A stretch of 64,000 nt of DNA from Lunularia cruciata (Eukaryota; Streptophyta; Marchantiopsida; Lunulariales; Lunulariaceae), in NCBI GenBank assembly GCA_948567375.1, contig OX419761.1, forward strand, positions 26,972,501 through 27,036,500. The letters are read 5' to 3'. Positions 47,400-58,743 of this stretch are shown piece after piece. The stretch's first letter is position 1. Each line of letters opens with the position of its first letter. The position numbers and the translations under genes are program-made. The notes below the pieces were generated by a model. That model had not been told where the DNA came from and searched no databases. It saw only the letters and a program-made list of their open reading frames with translations.

Positions 47400-49659
47400 T
47401 CAAACTTTAACCTTCTCGGGAGCAGGACGCTCGGTCGCCTTCTCGTAGGCCTCTTCCAGTAACTGTTCAATCGCCACCAAATAACTTCTTATCAGACAGT
47501 GGGAAGAAGTCCACAGTTTCATGAAGAGATGCCAATTCTGCAAAATTGCAGGAGCAAGAGAAACACATGTTGTGGCCAGAGTTCAAGGTCTTACAACTAA
47601 ACCCGGCAAAATGGTACCGACAGCTTCAGGAGTCATCCGATCGTGAAAAAGAATACCCTGCACATAATGCAACCGTAATGTCAATGCTGGACGTAAACCA
47701 AGCAGATTCTTGCTTTTCCGCCTAAAGCAGAAGAAATGGAGAAAAAGAATTTCATGTTTCATCAATCTTCAGACCCGCATGATTATCTGAGGGACATATA
47801 CATGTCATAAGGTTCCGGATAAAAACTTAACAGTGGCTTCAGCGACCTCAGAGCTGTACAATCCGCAGATGATATATACTACCTTCTTAAGACATGGCAT
47901 GGATCTCAGTTGACCGTTTTGATTTCACCACACTAACTGTCGAGTGTTGCCAATCTACTGATTATGCAAAAGATTGTCACAGTCGTGATCACACTCTAGT
48001 CAACAATACTTGAAGGGTAAAGATCCACTAATGAACACTGATACCTCCAGGTGATCGTACTCATGCTGAAAGATTCGTGCTTGCCAGCCTTTGAGGCTGA
48101 TGGCAAATTTCTTTCCTTTCACGTCCTGGGCTTCTACCCTGACATTCAGTGGCCTCTGAAAGGAAACAAGCACTACGCAAATGAATAAAATTGAATTCCA
48201 ACTCGACATAGTTAACGGAATTCTTACCAACTGCACCCATAGACGGAACAAACTCACAAAGAAAGGCAGCAATAAAAGGTAAACATCCCTCAAATATGTG
48301 TAGCCCAAGTTTATACCTCTACATCAGCCTCGAGTTGAGGAAACGATAGACATCCTTCTTTGAATATGTCTCGCTGCTTGCTGTATTTAACAATTTTTGG
48401 GTTCACAAGCACGTATTCTTGCCCTTTACCCCTCTCTCCTTCCGGATTGTACAGCATAAGCTGTACGTTTACACCTACTTGTGGAGCTGACAAACCGACA
48501 CCATCTGTCCTGGAAAGAACGACCACTCACACGTTGCAAGCGTAAGGTTGACGAACATCGATGGAAAAGTGAACTTGAACGTCCATTCCAGTTCTCTGTT
48601 GTTTGACAGCTGAAAGGCAGAGCAAGGCAATTGGAACTACTTTGCACCTTAAGTGAAAAAATCATGCATGAGTACTCTGGTGATGCGGAAAGTCATCAAG
48701 ACTGTCAAATATGAAATTTAATTCAAAGCACTCCTTGAAGACTCAACAATTTAGCAACACTCAGTAATCGGTATCTCTGACGCACTTGTACATAACGTCG
48801 AACATCTCATTCACCAACTCCTGAAGCCTTTCGTCAAATACGGTTATTCTCTTGTTTTTCGTCCTCAGCCTTGGATCAGGATATAAAATTACGCTCAGGG
48901 GCGATTCAAACTCCACAGGTCCACCTGTTCAGAGAAATATAACCAAAAAGGAAAAAAACAAATAAGGCTGACAATTCATGCCTCCAGAAAAGAACTTATG
49001 TCCAAATGCTGTAGTCTAGCAAGTAAGTCCTGAAATTTTCTAAACTCCCTTACTCTTGCCAACAAACCTGAGGCAATCAGATGACGAGGAGCTGCGAAGC
49101 CAGAAAAAGAAGCAAGAAGCTCTGATCAAAATTCTGAACAACCACAAGCCGAAACACCAATCACTCTCTCAATTCGATGTCAGAAATAAACCGAAAGATA
49201 CTCACCAGGAGCCTCCGTCTCTTCCCTCAAGCTCTGAAGCTCCGAAAGAAATCCCCTTCCCCTTGCTCTAGACACAAGCAAATTTCCTCTCGTTTCCGGA
49301 CTCTGCAAGCCTAACCCTCCTGCGACATTCTGCTTTCTAATCCACCCCAATTTCGAGCATCCTGAACTGGCTCTCCCCCATTCAACTCCTTCAACCGAGC
49401 CAGGTCCAAGACTAACACACCTAAATTTTCTCGACACTCCTAATTGCGTGCCACTTTCACATAAACCTGAATCCGTGGATAAAATCCCACCAGAAAAAAA
49501 TGGCGAGGCGATTGTGGCCCATCTCGACAGACGGGCTACAGAACTAGAGGCAGCAGTGGTCCGCGAAATAACCCACGGCCTAACTGAGATTCCCGCACTT
49601 GTATACATCCCTCTATTTCCCGACCCACCACTTCGAGAACGCCACAGTATTGCCTTCAA
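47400..49659 (-). CDS. PDF1B: Peptide deformylase, organellar type (PDF1B-like), 6 exons
   Basis: Removes the N-formyl group from Met of proteins newly made in plastids or mitochondria, as a metal hydrolase. Exons on the minus strand: 49,659-49,206; 48,924-48,786; 48,509-48,317; 48,155-48,045; 47,657-about 47,603; 47,537-47,400 or -47,467. The first four and the start of exon 5 join in frame. About 150 N-terminal residues are Ser/Gly/Arg-rich, an organellar targeting sequence. The domain follows: LSVILYPDPRLR; motif 1 GVGLSAPQVG (residues 201-210); motif 2 EGCLSFP with metal ligand Cys251; motif 3 QHEYDHLEG with His293, catalytic Glu294 and His297. GILFHDRM follows. The C-terminus is uncertain. 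One model ends at the stop at 47,467 (LASLHETVDFFPLSDKK). In another frame, a typical deformylase tail (IEQLLEEAYEKA...) runs to the stop at 47,402-47,400. The symbol is by resemblance to plant PDF1B (EGCLSFP motif). Confidence 0.88.
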
Positions 49660-50020
49660 TCGCTCTGAAGCTGCAATTGAATCCCGTGACCTGCGCTGCG
49701 AATTCCTCCAATGGGTACCCCAACCGAGTGGATTTTCAAACTGATCAGAGTACTTGACATTCCAATTTGTTCTCGCGCTTCAGCTAATATTTTGTAATCC
49801 GAGGTTGCGTTGTGTAAATCAATCGATGCAGAGTATGTGGTGGAGCTGAGGCAGCACACTCTCTTGTTTCCACGTTTGCCGATAACTCGATGTGCTTTCT
49901 TCACCCCTCCATCGGTTACGAGTATCCGTGTTCGCTATTCCATATATATATGTACAATACTATTTCCGTATAAAGTGGAAGTACCCAGGTATACAATACG
50001 AAAACAGCAACTTAGGCCCC
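49660..50020. other. Upstream region of the deformylase gene
   Basis: Presumed promoter on the minus strand. CCATATATATATG at about 49,938-49,950 is a possible TATA-like site roughly 280 bases upstream of the ATG. No other motif is claimed. Confidence 0.3.
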
Positions 50021-50024
50021 CAAA

Positions 50025-50165
50025 AGTCAAAGTGGCGACCGCGTAGGATAACAAGAAGGAAGGGGAAACCCCGATCCGGCCGTACACGGTAAAACATGGG
50101 GCTTAGCCCCAGTGGTACCGGTAAGAGGAATTTACCCTACCCCACCTAAGATATCTGGTTAACAA
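50025..50165 (-). mobile_element. LINE family 1 3' UTR fragment
   Basis: Read on the minus strand, AGATATCTTAGGTGGGGTAG...GGGGCTAAGCCCCATG...GGGGTTTCCCC matches the 3' UTR of the LINE at 10,465-10,600 (plus) and 50,800-50,945 (minus). Only the UTR is present, so it is either a severely 5'-truncated insertion or a duplicated tail of the larger copy next to it. Confidence 0.65.
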
Positions 50166-50451
50166 CAGAGAAAACTTGGAACGATAAATTCTTGGTCAAG
50201 CTAAGTGGATAAAAAGTGCCGATTTAACAAGAGAGGATACTCCAAGGGTTTTTCTGTTTTTTTTTTTAATCGAACTAGACATTTCCAGAAGGATCAGTTA
50301 TGAAAGTGTGTTATAGATATAGCTTTCAAAGAGGGTTGTTTTCACAAATCCATAAGAAACTACATTTAAACATGTAGACAACCGTGGGCATAACGAAATG
50401 CCTTCAAGTTAGTGGAAGATCCATGACAAAACTAAACACGGCAGGCATAGC

Positions 50452-50581
50452 AAGTGGTTACTTTCCCATAACGTTTCCACAAGAGATCTTTCATTCAATG
50501 ATGAATATTAATTAGTTTGATGTAGATATTGAAAGATGAAAGATCTTTGTGGAATGAAACCTTACGGGAAAGTAACCACTT
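50452..50581. mobile_element. MITE-like foldback element, 130 bp
   Basis: The two ends are imperfect inverted repeats of about 45 bp: AAGTGGTTACTTTCCC...AGATCTTTCAT on the left and its complement ATGAAAGATCT...GGGAAAGTAACCACTT on the right. About 40 bp of AT-rich sequence lies between them. No ORF, and no clear target duplication. Non-autonomous DNA transposons have this form; the superfamily cannot be assigned. Confidence 0.65.
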
Positions 50582-50799
50582 GAAAGATCAGCCATCTAAC
50601 AATCACTACACCTACCGAATGTTCATCATACAAGTTGCCATGGTGGGCATGCATGCAATCTATGTTAAAACCACCCATTGTCCGGCTTTGGAGCAATAAG
50701 GACTGATGTCTAAACTCATTCTACTAAATCTATCGAGTGGATGAGAACGTGCACTTCTTGAGTCATATGTTTGTTTCGTTAGCTGGAAGAAGTGATCGT

Positions 50800-52714
50800 A
50801 GTAAGAAGGACTACCGCATAGAAAAATGAAGGATGGGAAGACCTCATCAAGCCATAAAAGGAGGGATAAAAAAGGTAAAATGTGGCTAAGCCCCAATAGA
50901 GTCTAAATGAGAAATCTGCCCCATTGCACCTAAGATATCCAAGCTATGCATGTCGTGTGGTCTACAAACAACTGGAGCATCTGAAGCATCCTAGTGTGAT
51001 TGCTCTCCTATGGATTGCACTACCTTCTGTAGAGCAATGGACACACATTGTCTAAAATATGCTACAAAGTATGAGAGTGAGAGTGGTATCCCATGGCGCC
51101 GAACATGTAAGCTCTCGTGCACTTCATGAAAAATGTGTCAAACATCGTGACTATCGCTCCATATAACTTCAAGGCTAGAGGAACAAAGAGGTGACCTCAC
51201 TGCATGCCCCTATACTTGGATACCTTGTGACTTGCTGCTATGCTTGCTGCCATCCAAAGGGATGGGTAATCACTCCCTCCAAAACTATATCTCGTGTAGG
51301 GTTTGTAACCACGACATCCGCTACTATCACTTGATCATCTCAGACCAAGTATAAGGTTGCACTGACATGTGTCATTTGCAAGGGATACAAACGGCTCCCT
51401 CCAAGCCAAGTATCCACTTTCTCATGCCATAGCACACTATGTCTCTAATAGCATCAAGGGTAGCTATCATCTGTCCTCCAAAAGGACACCATGTCATATG
51501 GACCGTTGTTGCATCTAGTGTAGAACCACACTCACAAGTGAGTAATGAAGATGCAGATGGGTGGACCAAACCTGGGTGAAACTTCATCACTATAGATAAA
51601 GTAGCTAGTGCAAGTTGGAATGCCTTAATGCACGGTCGAGCTAGGATCCAAGAGCCTGCACCCTTGATGGAGCAAGAGCAAAGATGTGCTCTAGGAGCTT
51701 GAAGAATGGATGAGAGTCAACAACTAAGAGAATGTAGCGTATGTTCACATTATCACTCCATCAAGGAAGATTGTAAACCTCTAGTCCAATCTGACAATAG
51801 TGAAGCAAAAGATGGATAGTCCTCTAGTGCCCATGTGGATAGACTATCTCTCACCTGCCACAATAACATCTATAGAGAGAAGGATTTCCCCTCCACCTTT
51901 GTCACATAAGTCTCCAAGACCGGCCTATCAACAACCATGAAATGAGAGGAAAGTAGGGGTGCCAAGAGGGCTCAACTACCCAAAAACGCTAAACGTGCAA
52001 TCTCCTCCATAGATAGCAAGCCAACCCCTCCACACAAGATCAGTAGAGCTGTCTATCTATGTGCCAAAACCACTATCACACACTCAAATATCCTTGGTCA
52101 AATAATATCACCAAAGACTCCCATAATCCTCCTATCAAAGGCTCTCGTACGTAATAGGAAGGATGAGGAGAGAGGAACTATACGGATGAGGTAGGACGGT
52201 CAACAATCAATACTAGAGGAGAGTATACCAAATGCCACATGCAGATCTCTTAGTAATAGAAGGTCATCCACATGGAGAACATCCTTTGCAAGGGCAGCGT
52301 TTAAGAAGCGTGTGACAAAATCCTCGGATCCTATTGGCACTCCCAAACATGTAGTCCATCTGTAGATGTGATACACCCCTTTGGAAACTCAAGGTGGGGA
52401 GGAATCACTAAAAGGAACCATGCCCTACACTTTGACACCTTGACTCTCAAGCCTACTAGATTTAGCTTGGTACTCAAGTGGTCAAAAGCTTGCCTAATTT
52501 GATCTATAGTGCACACAAGTAGTGTATCATTTGCCAAGGAGGGAAATATACAACTTGGCATGGCCAAGTAGTAGATAGGAGAGCTTTGAAGTGAGCCATG
52601 GCAAATAAGGGTCCCCTAAAGGATATTTGTGACGTGTACCCACAACTTACTCCAAGACGGTGACTCACTCCTATGAACAACCATGTTGGTAGTAAAGGGA
52701 AGCAAGAGAGCCAT
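50800..52714 (-). mobile_element. LINE family 1 (copy B), 3' half
   Basis: Minus-strand LINE joined to 59,150-61,680 once the intervening chromovirus is removed. RT motifs: SFRGPLFAMAHFKALLS (about 52,620-52,560) and IDQIRQAFDHLSTKLNLVGL (about 52,505-52,440) with LANDTLLV, equivalent to the catalytic F-A-D-D box. The segment 51,760-51,370 is collinear with 39,655-39,990. The C-terminal domain lies at about 51,380-51,000, and the 3' UTR ends near 50,800. Frames are broken throughout. Confidence 0.8.
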
Positions 52715-53139
52715 TGTAACAATATGGAGTTTAGCAACAAAGTTAGAAGGGCTAACAAAGTAGAAAATAAGAAAAATTAGCCTAGAATATTCTAAAAGTA
52801 TCTAGAAAGTTTCTTAGGAAGCTTCCCGGCTAGCTTAGTTTGCACCTCAAGTAAGTACCTTCTAGAAAGAAGCTTTTAGAAGCTTCCAACTAGTTTAGCT
52901 TGCATGCAAAGTAGATGGCTTCTAAAAGGAAGCTTCGTGAGAAGCTTCTTGGTTAACTTGGCTTGCACTCTAAGAAAGCGGCTTGAGGAAACTTCTTGAG
53001 AAGCTTCTCAAGGGCCTTGTATGTTACCTATAAATCCCAAAACCAAAGCTCATGCTAGGCATTTGGAGTTTTCCCTCATTCTAGCATCTCAATGTGAGCT
53101 TTCATCTTCTATTTCTCTCCTTGGTCTTGGTCTTTTACA
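52715..53139 (+). repeat. 5' LTR of chromovirus 2
   Basis: 425 bp, with termini TGTAACA...TTTTACA. It contains several copies of a short AGAAGCTTC/GAAGCTTCT palindromic phrase in its middle. Compared with the 3' LTR it retains about 24 extra bases. Confidence 0.93.
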
Positions 53140-53140
53140 T

Positions 53141-53152
53141 TGGTATCAGAGC
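53141..53152 (+). other. Primer-binding site of chromovirus 2
   Basis: TGGTATCAGAGC, a perfect complement to the 3' end of initiator-Met tRNA, one base after the 5' LTR. Confidence 0.92.
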
Positions 53153-53269
53153 AAGAATAGGATAGATGGAATTTATGGACCACCAAATCCACTTCTGCCA
53201 AACCATTGGGATTTTCATATCTAGATATTACCCAAGCATCGTTTCACACAATTCATCACCTCGCGCTTT

Positions 53270-54290
53270 GGGCAGGATTTTCTACATATGATCACCTTGT
53301 TTGAGGAACCCTTGATACTTCCGGTTGTAACTTATGGAGAACGGTGGACGTGTTGCATCTATATGCTAATCAATTAGAAAAATTGGGAGTAGTGGGATAG
53401 AGTAGTAGCTATGGTGGCAATATCGGATGTTATCCTTATGATGTAGCAACAAATCAAGTTTCTTACTTGATTGTTAGATGAACGAGACCAGTAACAAAGA
53501 GAACATATAGAGAGAGCGCCAGTTCAAGATGGAGAAGATCACATTTGATTTCCAAAACCCAAGGTGTTTGAAGGCAAGAATCTTCCGAGCATAGTGGAGA
53601 ATTTTATATTTGACTGCAAACATTACTTTGAAGCCACCAATCTTCAAGATGAACAAAAATAGATTCTCTTGGCTTCTAGCCAATTGGATGGTGTGGCAAA
53701 ACTTTGGTGGTGATTCCGAGTGGAGAGAGCTGAATGACAGATTGTTGCACCAATTTTGACATGGGCAGAATTCAAGGATGCAATACTTGGTCAATTTCAA
53801 ACTATAAATGCCACTCGAGCCGCACGAGATAAATTGGCGGAGTTGAAAAAGCAGATTGGCTTAGTAAGAAGCTACATCACACAATTTCATAACATCATCA
53901 TGCAAATCCTAGATATACAAGAAGGTGAAAATCTGGATCGATTTGTGCGGGGATTGAAATCACAAACCAAATTAGAGGTGACCATGCAGAAACCACAAAA
54001 CATAGAAGAAGCCATGCAATTGGTTGAGCGCTTTGATTCCTTGGTTGTGACAACTCCTTGGTCTTGACCTACACAAAGCTTACTAGTACACTACGCACGG
54101 GTGGTCTTCCACCCGTGCGTAGTGTACTAGCCAACACCAATGGAGATTGATGTTATCCAACTGAGACCACTTGGTACAACGGATAAAGAAAGATTGCGAC
54201 AAAATGGAAGTTTTTTTATTATCACCAAGTTGGACATTGCATTGTTGAATGTCCACTTAGGAATGTGTGACCTCGACAAGTTGCCCAGAT
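53270..54290 (+). pseudogene. Chromovirus 2 gag (broken)
   Basis: The frame 53,756-54,067 holds the gag core (MTWAEFKDAILGQFQ, then RSYITQFHNIIMQI and FVRGLKSQTKLEV). Upstream, other frames carry the N-terminal part (about 53,560-53,750, ending in AKLWW-like sequence). The zinc knuckle near 54,210 has degenerated: YYHQVGHCIVEC keeps the His and last Cys, but the first two Cys are gone. A 48-bp perfect hairpin separates it from the gag core. Confidence 0.75.
54083..54130. repeat. Perfect 22-bp hairpin with CACTA/TAGTG symmetry
   Basis: Left arm CTAGTACACTACGCACGGGTGG, loop TCTT, right arm its exact complement. The inner part runs from CACTACGCAC to GTGCGTAGTG, the terminal signature of CACTA-type DNA transposons, although no body lies between the arms. 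It is foreign to gag and displaces the coding sequence. Confidence 0.9.
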
Positions 54291-54360
54291 GGAGTTTGGA
54301 ACAAAATGATCAAGGAAACAAGGAATCTTAATAGGAGATTTTGAACCGCCTACTAGGAGC

Positions 54361-54717
54361 TTGATTAGTTCCAATGGGATTGAAGGCTCAACCTATGCAA
54401 GTTTGCTTCACTTGCAAGGTATGATATCTAATCGGGGTTGTAGGATTTTGGTTGATTCTGGAAGTTCTAAGAATTGCATGTTTATGCAAGTAGCAAAGGA
54501 ATTGTGTATTCCTATCAAGTTAGTGATTGGAAGTAGATTGATGATGGCGGATGGTAGAAAGGGTTATGCATTTCGTACCTCACATCCTATTATTTTTAAG
54601 ATTGGGAAGGAGTATTTGGAGTGTATGAGGTTTGTAGTGTCACCTCTACACTATGATGTCATTCTAGGACTACCTTGGCTTGAACGTCATAAGGTTCAAT
54701 TTGATTGGACCCGATGA
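54361..54717 (+). pseudogene. Chromovirus 2 protease
   Basis: An intact 118-codon frame. The active site is ILVDSGSSKNCMF (about 54,445), and the C-terminal strand reads YDVILGLPWLERHKVQFDW, the classic gypsy protease signature. Frame is lost at the stop at 54,715. Confidence 0.85.
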
Positions 54718-54803
54718 CAAATTCAAGTACAACACCAAGGTAGGAATTTCAGATTAGGTTGTCTGGCACCTCTGAGTAAGACACCTAAGAATAATCAGTC
54801 CCA

Positions 54804-54966
54804 AGATGGGAAGTTTGTTGAGAAGGTAACCATAGAGCATGCCTTGAAGAGAGAGGAGCTCCAAGATGGGAAGTTTGCCAAGAAGGCAACCATGGAGCAA
54901 GCTTTGAAGAGAAAGGAGTCCCTAGACGGGAAGTTTGTTAGTGAAGCAGCCATAGAGCAAGCTTAG
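54804..54966 (+). repeat. Three tandem 60-bp (20-residue) repeats between protease and RT
   Basis: The unit starts GATGGGAAGTTTG and encodes DGKFVEKVTIEHALKREE, then DGKFAKKATMEQALKRKES, then DGKFVSEAAIEQA, ended by a TAG. The copies differ at several positions but keep the frame, so the repetition predates the loss of function. Confidence 0.85.
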
Positions 54967-55059
54967 GAGGAAGATAAGTCTATTTTTGCGGTGTGGATCA
55001 AACCAATTGCATAAGGACAATCTGAGGAGAGCCAAGAGCCTCATCAAGCAATGGTTGTT

Positions 55060-58000
55060 CAGATAGTTAAGGAGTTAGTGGACGTATTTCTAGATGATCT
55101 ACCAAAGGGATTACCCTCCGATTGTTGTATGCCCTTCAAGATTGAGTTATTGCCAAGGAGTACTCTAGTGAGTAGACCAATCTATCGGCTCTCACCAAAG
55201 GATTTGGAGGATTTGTGAATAACACTTATGGAGTTGTTGGAAAAGGACTTCATACAACATAGTATCCCTCTTTGGGGAGCACCAATACTATTCATTCCAA
55301 AGAAGGATGGAGGACTTCATTTTGTATTGATTATCGTGAGTTCAATAAGCAAACAATGAAGAATGCATATCCTTTGTATCGGATTGATGACTTGCGTGAT
55401 CAATTGAGTGGAGCATGATACTTTTCCAAGCTAGATCTTTGTAGCGGCTATTGGAAAATCCCCATTGAGAGCAAGGCTGTGCAAAGACGGCCTTTCGCAC
55501 AAGGTATGTGCATTTTGAGCGGAGAGTTCTACCCTTTGGGCTCACTAATGCTCCAGCAATCTTCATGGATCAGATGCATTGGGTGTTAGATGGACTATTG
55601 GATCAGCACATGGTGGTGTTCTTGGATGCTATCTTAATCTATAGCAAGACAGAGGCAAAACACGTGAATCACGTGCAAGACAGAGGCAGAACACGTGAAT
55701 CACGTGCAAGAAGTCCTAAGACTATTATGACAATGGAAATTTTACTACAAGAAGTCAAAGTGTGCCTTTTGGCAAAAGAAAGTTACCTTTTTAGGGCACA
55801 AGATCTCATCGGAGGGGATCAAGATGGAAGAGGAGAAAATTAAGGCCATTATTGATTGGCCTACTCCAAAGGATGCTATAAAAGTACGGGCATTTAATGG
55901 ACTGGCCAGTTTTTACCAACGGTTCATCCATTATTATGCTCATGTGGTTGCACCATTGACTAACCTTTTGGAGAAGGACTCAAGCTTCCAGTGGACCACC
56001 AAGCACAAAGAAGCATTCTAGAAGTTGAAACATATGGTGTCTTCAAGGCCCATTCTTCAACCGTATGATCCTCAACTACCCTATGTGGTTGATTTTGATG
56101 TTTCTAACTTTGCAATTGGAGTTGTGTTGCAATAGGAATTCCCAGATGGACTACATCCTATTGCCTTTGTGTCTCATCAACTCAATATAGCTGAAAGAAA
56201 CTACTCTACTTGAGATTGAGAACAACTTGCATTGGTATATACCACCAAGGTATGAAGGCATTACTTCTTGGGGAAACAAGTGATCATGCAAATTGATCAC
56301 AAATCATTGTTGTAGACCTTACACTTGGAACACATGAAGAGTTGACATCATCGATGGAAGGAACAACTCCAATTGTTTGACATCAAACTTGAGTACAAAC
56401 CAGGTTAGTTCCACATCATTTTTTATGCTTTATCACGATGACCTGATTTCAAGTCTCTTCCTCTCATCACAGTGGCAACCACAACGGTGACAATTGAATC
56501 CAAGGTCCAAAACAAGTTTCAATCATCTCTACAACAAGATCCCTTCTTCCAAATGGTACGTGGTTGCGTTATAGCATGCAACAAGGAGTACAACACCTTC
56601 TCCATCAAGGAGGGCCTTCTATTCCATGAGGACAAGATCTATGTTCCAGCCAAAGGTGATCTTTGACTTTTGCACCTTCAAGAAGCCCATGATTTACCCA
56701 TAGTTGGTCACATGGGTGTGGACAAGACCTTAGGTACCCTCCAATGTTGATGGTGGTGGCCCAATATGATGCAAGATGTTCAAGAATTTGTCTGACTGTG
56801 TGAGAGTTGCCAATGCAACAAGTCCAACAACCCAAAGCTAAGTGTACTCCTTCAACCACTCGCCATTCCATCCACTTGATGGGAGCATGTGAGCTTGGAT
56901 CTCAATGCATCCTTGCCCTAGACAAAGCAAGGACACATAGCAATCATGGTGTTTGTGGATAAGCTTAGTAAGCAAATCCACTTGGCACCAACTTGTGATA
57001 TCATGGATGCTCCAACCTTAGTGCAAATCTACTTCAACAATGTCTTCAAGCATCATGGGATGCCACATGTACTCATCTCTGACCGCAATCCTTAATTTAC
57101 CGGGAAGTTTTGGCAAGCATCCTTCCATATACTTGGCACCAAGCTTGCTTTGTCCACAACCTATCATCCTCAAATTGATGGAAAACCAAACATGCAATTC
57201 ATACATTGGAAGATATACTATATGTCTTTGTCAATGTCCACCATACCAATTGGGATGAATGTCTTGCAGTTGCAGAATTTGCCTACAACAATTCCAAACA
57301 TGCAAGCACCGGATTTTCTTCTTTCTTTCTCAATTTTGGCCAAGATCCGCTTGTTCTAGATGCTCTTCTTGCTTCCTCTCCATCTCAGGTTCCTCATACT
57401 TCAACATTCTTGACCAATATATCCCAATCTCTCCAACAAGCCAAATCTCACCTCCTTGTTGCCTCAGAATTGTCAAAAACTATATGCGGACCACCATCGT
57501 CGTGATCTCACCTTTGAAGTCAGTGATAAATTCATGTTATCCTCTAGTAAATGCACTCTCCTCCTTGATACCCAAGTTTGTAAACTTGCCCCTAATTGGA
57601 TAAGACCTTTTGATGTCACCCAAATTGTCTCTCCTGTTGCTTATCAACTGTAATACCAAGGGTTAGCCATATGATCTAGATGTGAAATTTGGTTTGGTAA
57701 CATCTAGAATGATGTTATATATGATGGTCAAAATAGATCAGATAGAAGTATCACCAAAAGAGTACTTCTACTAATAGGGCAGAAACCAAAATAGACTTGA
57801 GAACCTTAGAACCAATAGCTAGACATATGATTTAAAGGTGAGAATTGGTTTGGTAACATCTAGAAGGATGTTACACATGATGGACTAAACAGATCAGAAA
57901 GAGGTATCACCAAAAGGGGACTTCTACTAATAGAGTAGGAACCGAAATATGCTTGAAATCTTTGAAGGCAATTTCGGAGGCCTAAACGGATGAATTAGGC

Positions 58001-58738
58001 CTCGAAAATGTGCAGATCCCCCCCCCCCAATGAAGGAAAGGCTGGCCTTCCCTCCCCCTAGTTTGTCTCTTCGAGAGCTTTCCAACGGTACCTTACTCAT
58101 GTGATTCTGAGATTCCTACAGGAAGATTCCCTAAAAGATTCCCTCTGGTCAAAGCTCATTTGACCAACCAGATAGGACCTAGACCAGACAGGTCACCCAT
58201 CCAAGTAAGTAATCCAAGGGTGGAGCTTGCTGACATGTCACCTATCTGTGTCCCTAATCCTATGGTGGAGCTTCCTTGGAGGAGATCCTCTTTGTCTATA
58301 TAATAAAGAGAAGGTGCTCCCTTGGGGCATCTAATGTTTGAGTGTGCAATCTGTGTTTTCTCTCTTCTCTTGTCCTCGGAGTATTATATCAACTTGTCTT
58401 TCCTTGTCATATGCGTATCCATCATATCTTTCATGTTTCCAAGTTGAAACCCTTTGTTCCTAACCCCTCTTCCTTTCTTCTCGAGTCCAAACTCTCCCTC
58501 CTCCTATCCCTATCAATGATCATGAGGAGTACAAAGTTGATTATATCCTTGCGCATCACCATATTCAACAAGGCCATCGACAACGGAGTACAACATACGG
58601 AGTACAAGGTCCTTTAGAAAGTATATCACCTTCATGATGCCACATGGGAACCTCTTTCTCACCTCCAAAATGCACAAACGGCCATCCATGAGTTCAAAAC
58701 TTCACTGGCAAAGAGGACGTCACCAACTAGCGGTGGGG
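55060..58738 (+). pseudogene. Chromovirus 2 RT, RNase H, integrase and chromodomain (broken)
   Basis: RT starts near 55,100 (VFLDDLPKGLP). The motif SKLDLCSGYW is near 55,430 and [11 protein letters not shown] at 55,530, but the catalytic box reads VVFLDAILIYSK, with one Asp replaced by Ala. A 31-bp tandem duplication at 55,648-55,709 shifts the frame. RNase H spans about 56,060-56,400. Integrase has its zinc-finger region at 56,690-56,830 and core Asp in SLDLNASLP (about 56,893); the DDE Glu region near 57,180 is frameshifted. VAEFAYNNSKHAST follows at 57,270, and VAYQL at 57,645 continues after the solo LTR with VFPCHMRIHHIFHVSKLKPF. A chromodomain lies at about 58,520-58,690 (EEYKVDYILAHH..., then KVYHLHDATWEPLSHLQNA). 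Confidence 0.8.
57649..58388 (+). repeat. Solo LTR, TGTAATA family, inside chromovirus 2
   Basis: 740 bp, with ends TGTAATACC...GTATTATA (the last C mutated to T) and a perfect target duplication TCAAC (57,644-57,648 and 58,389-58,393). The host integrase reading joins exactly across it. Confidence 0.95.
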
Positions 58739-58743
58739 GAATA

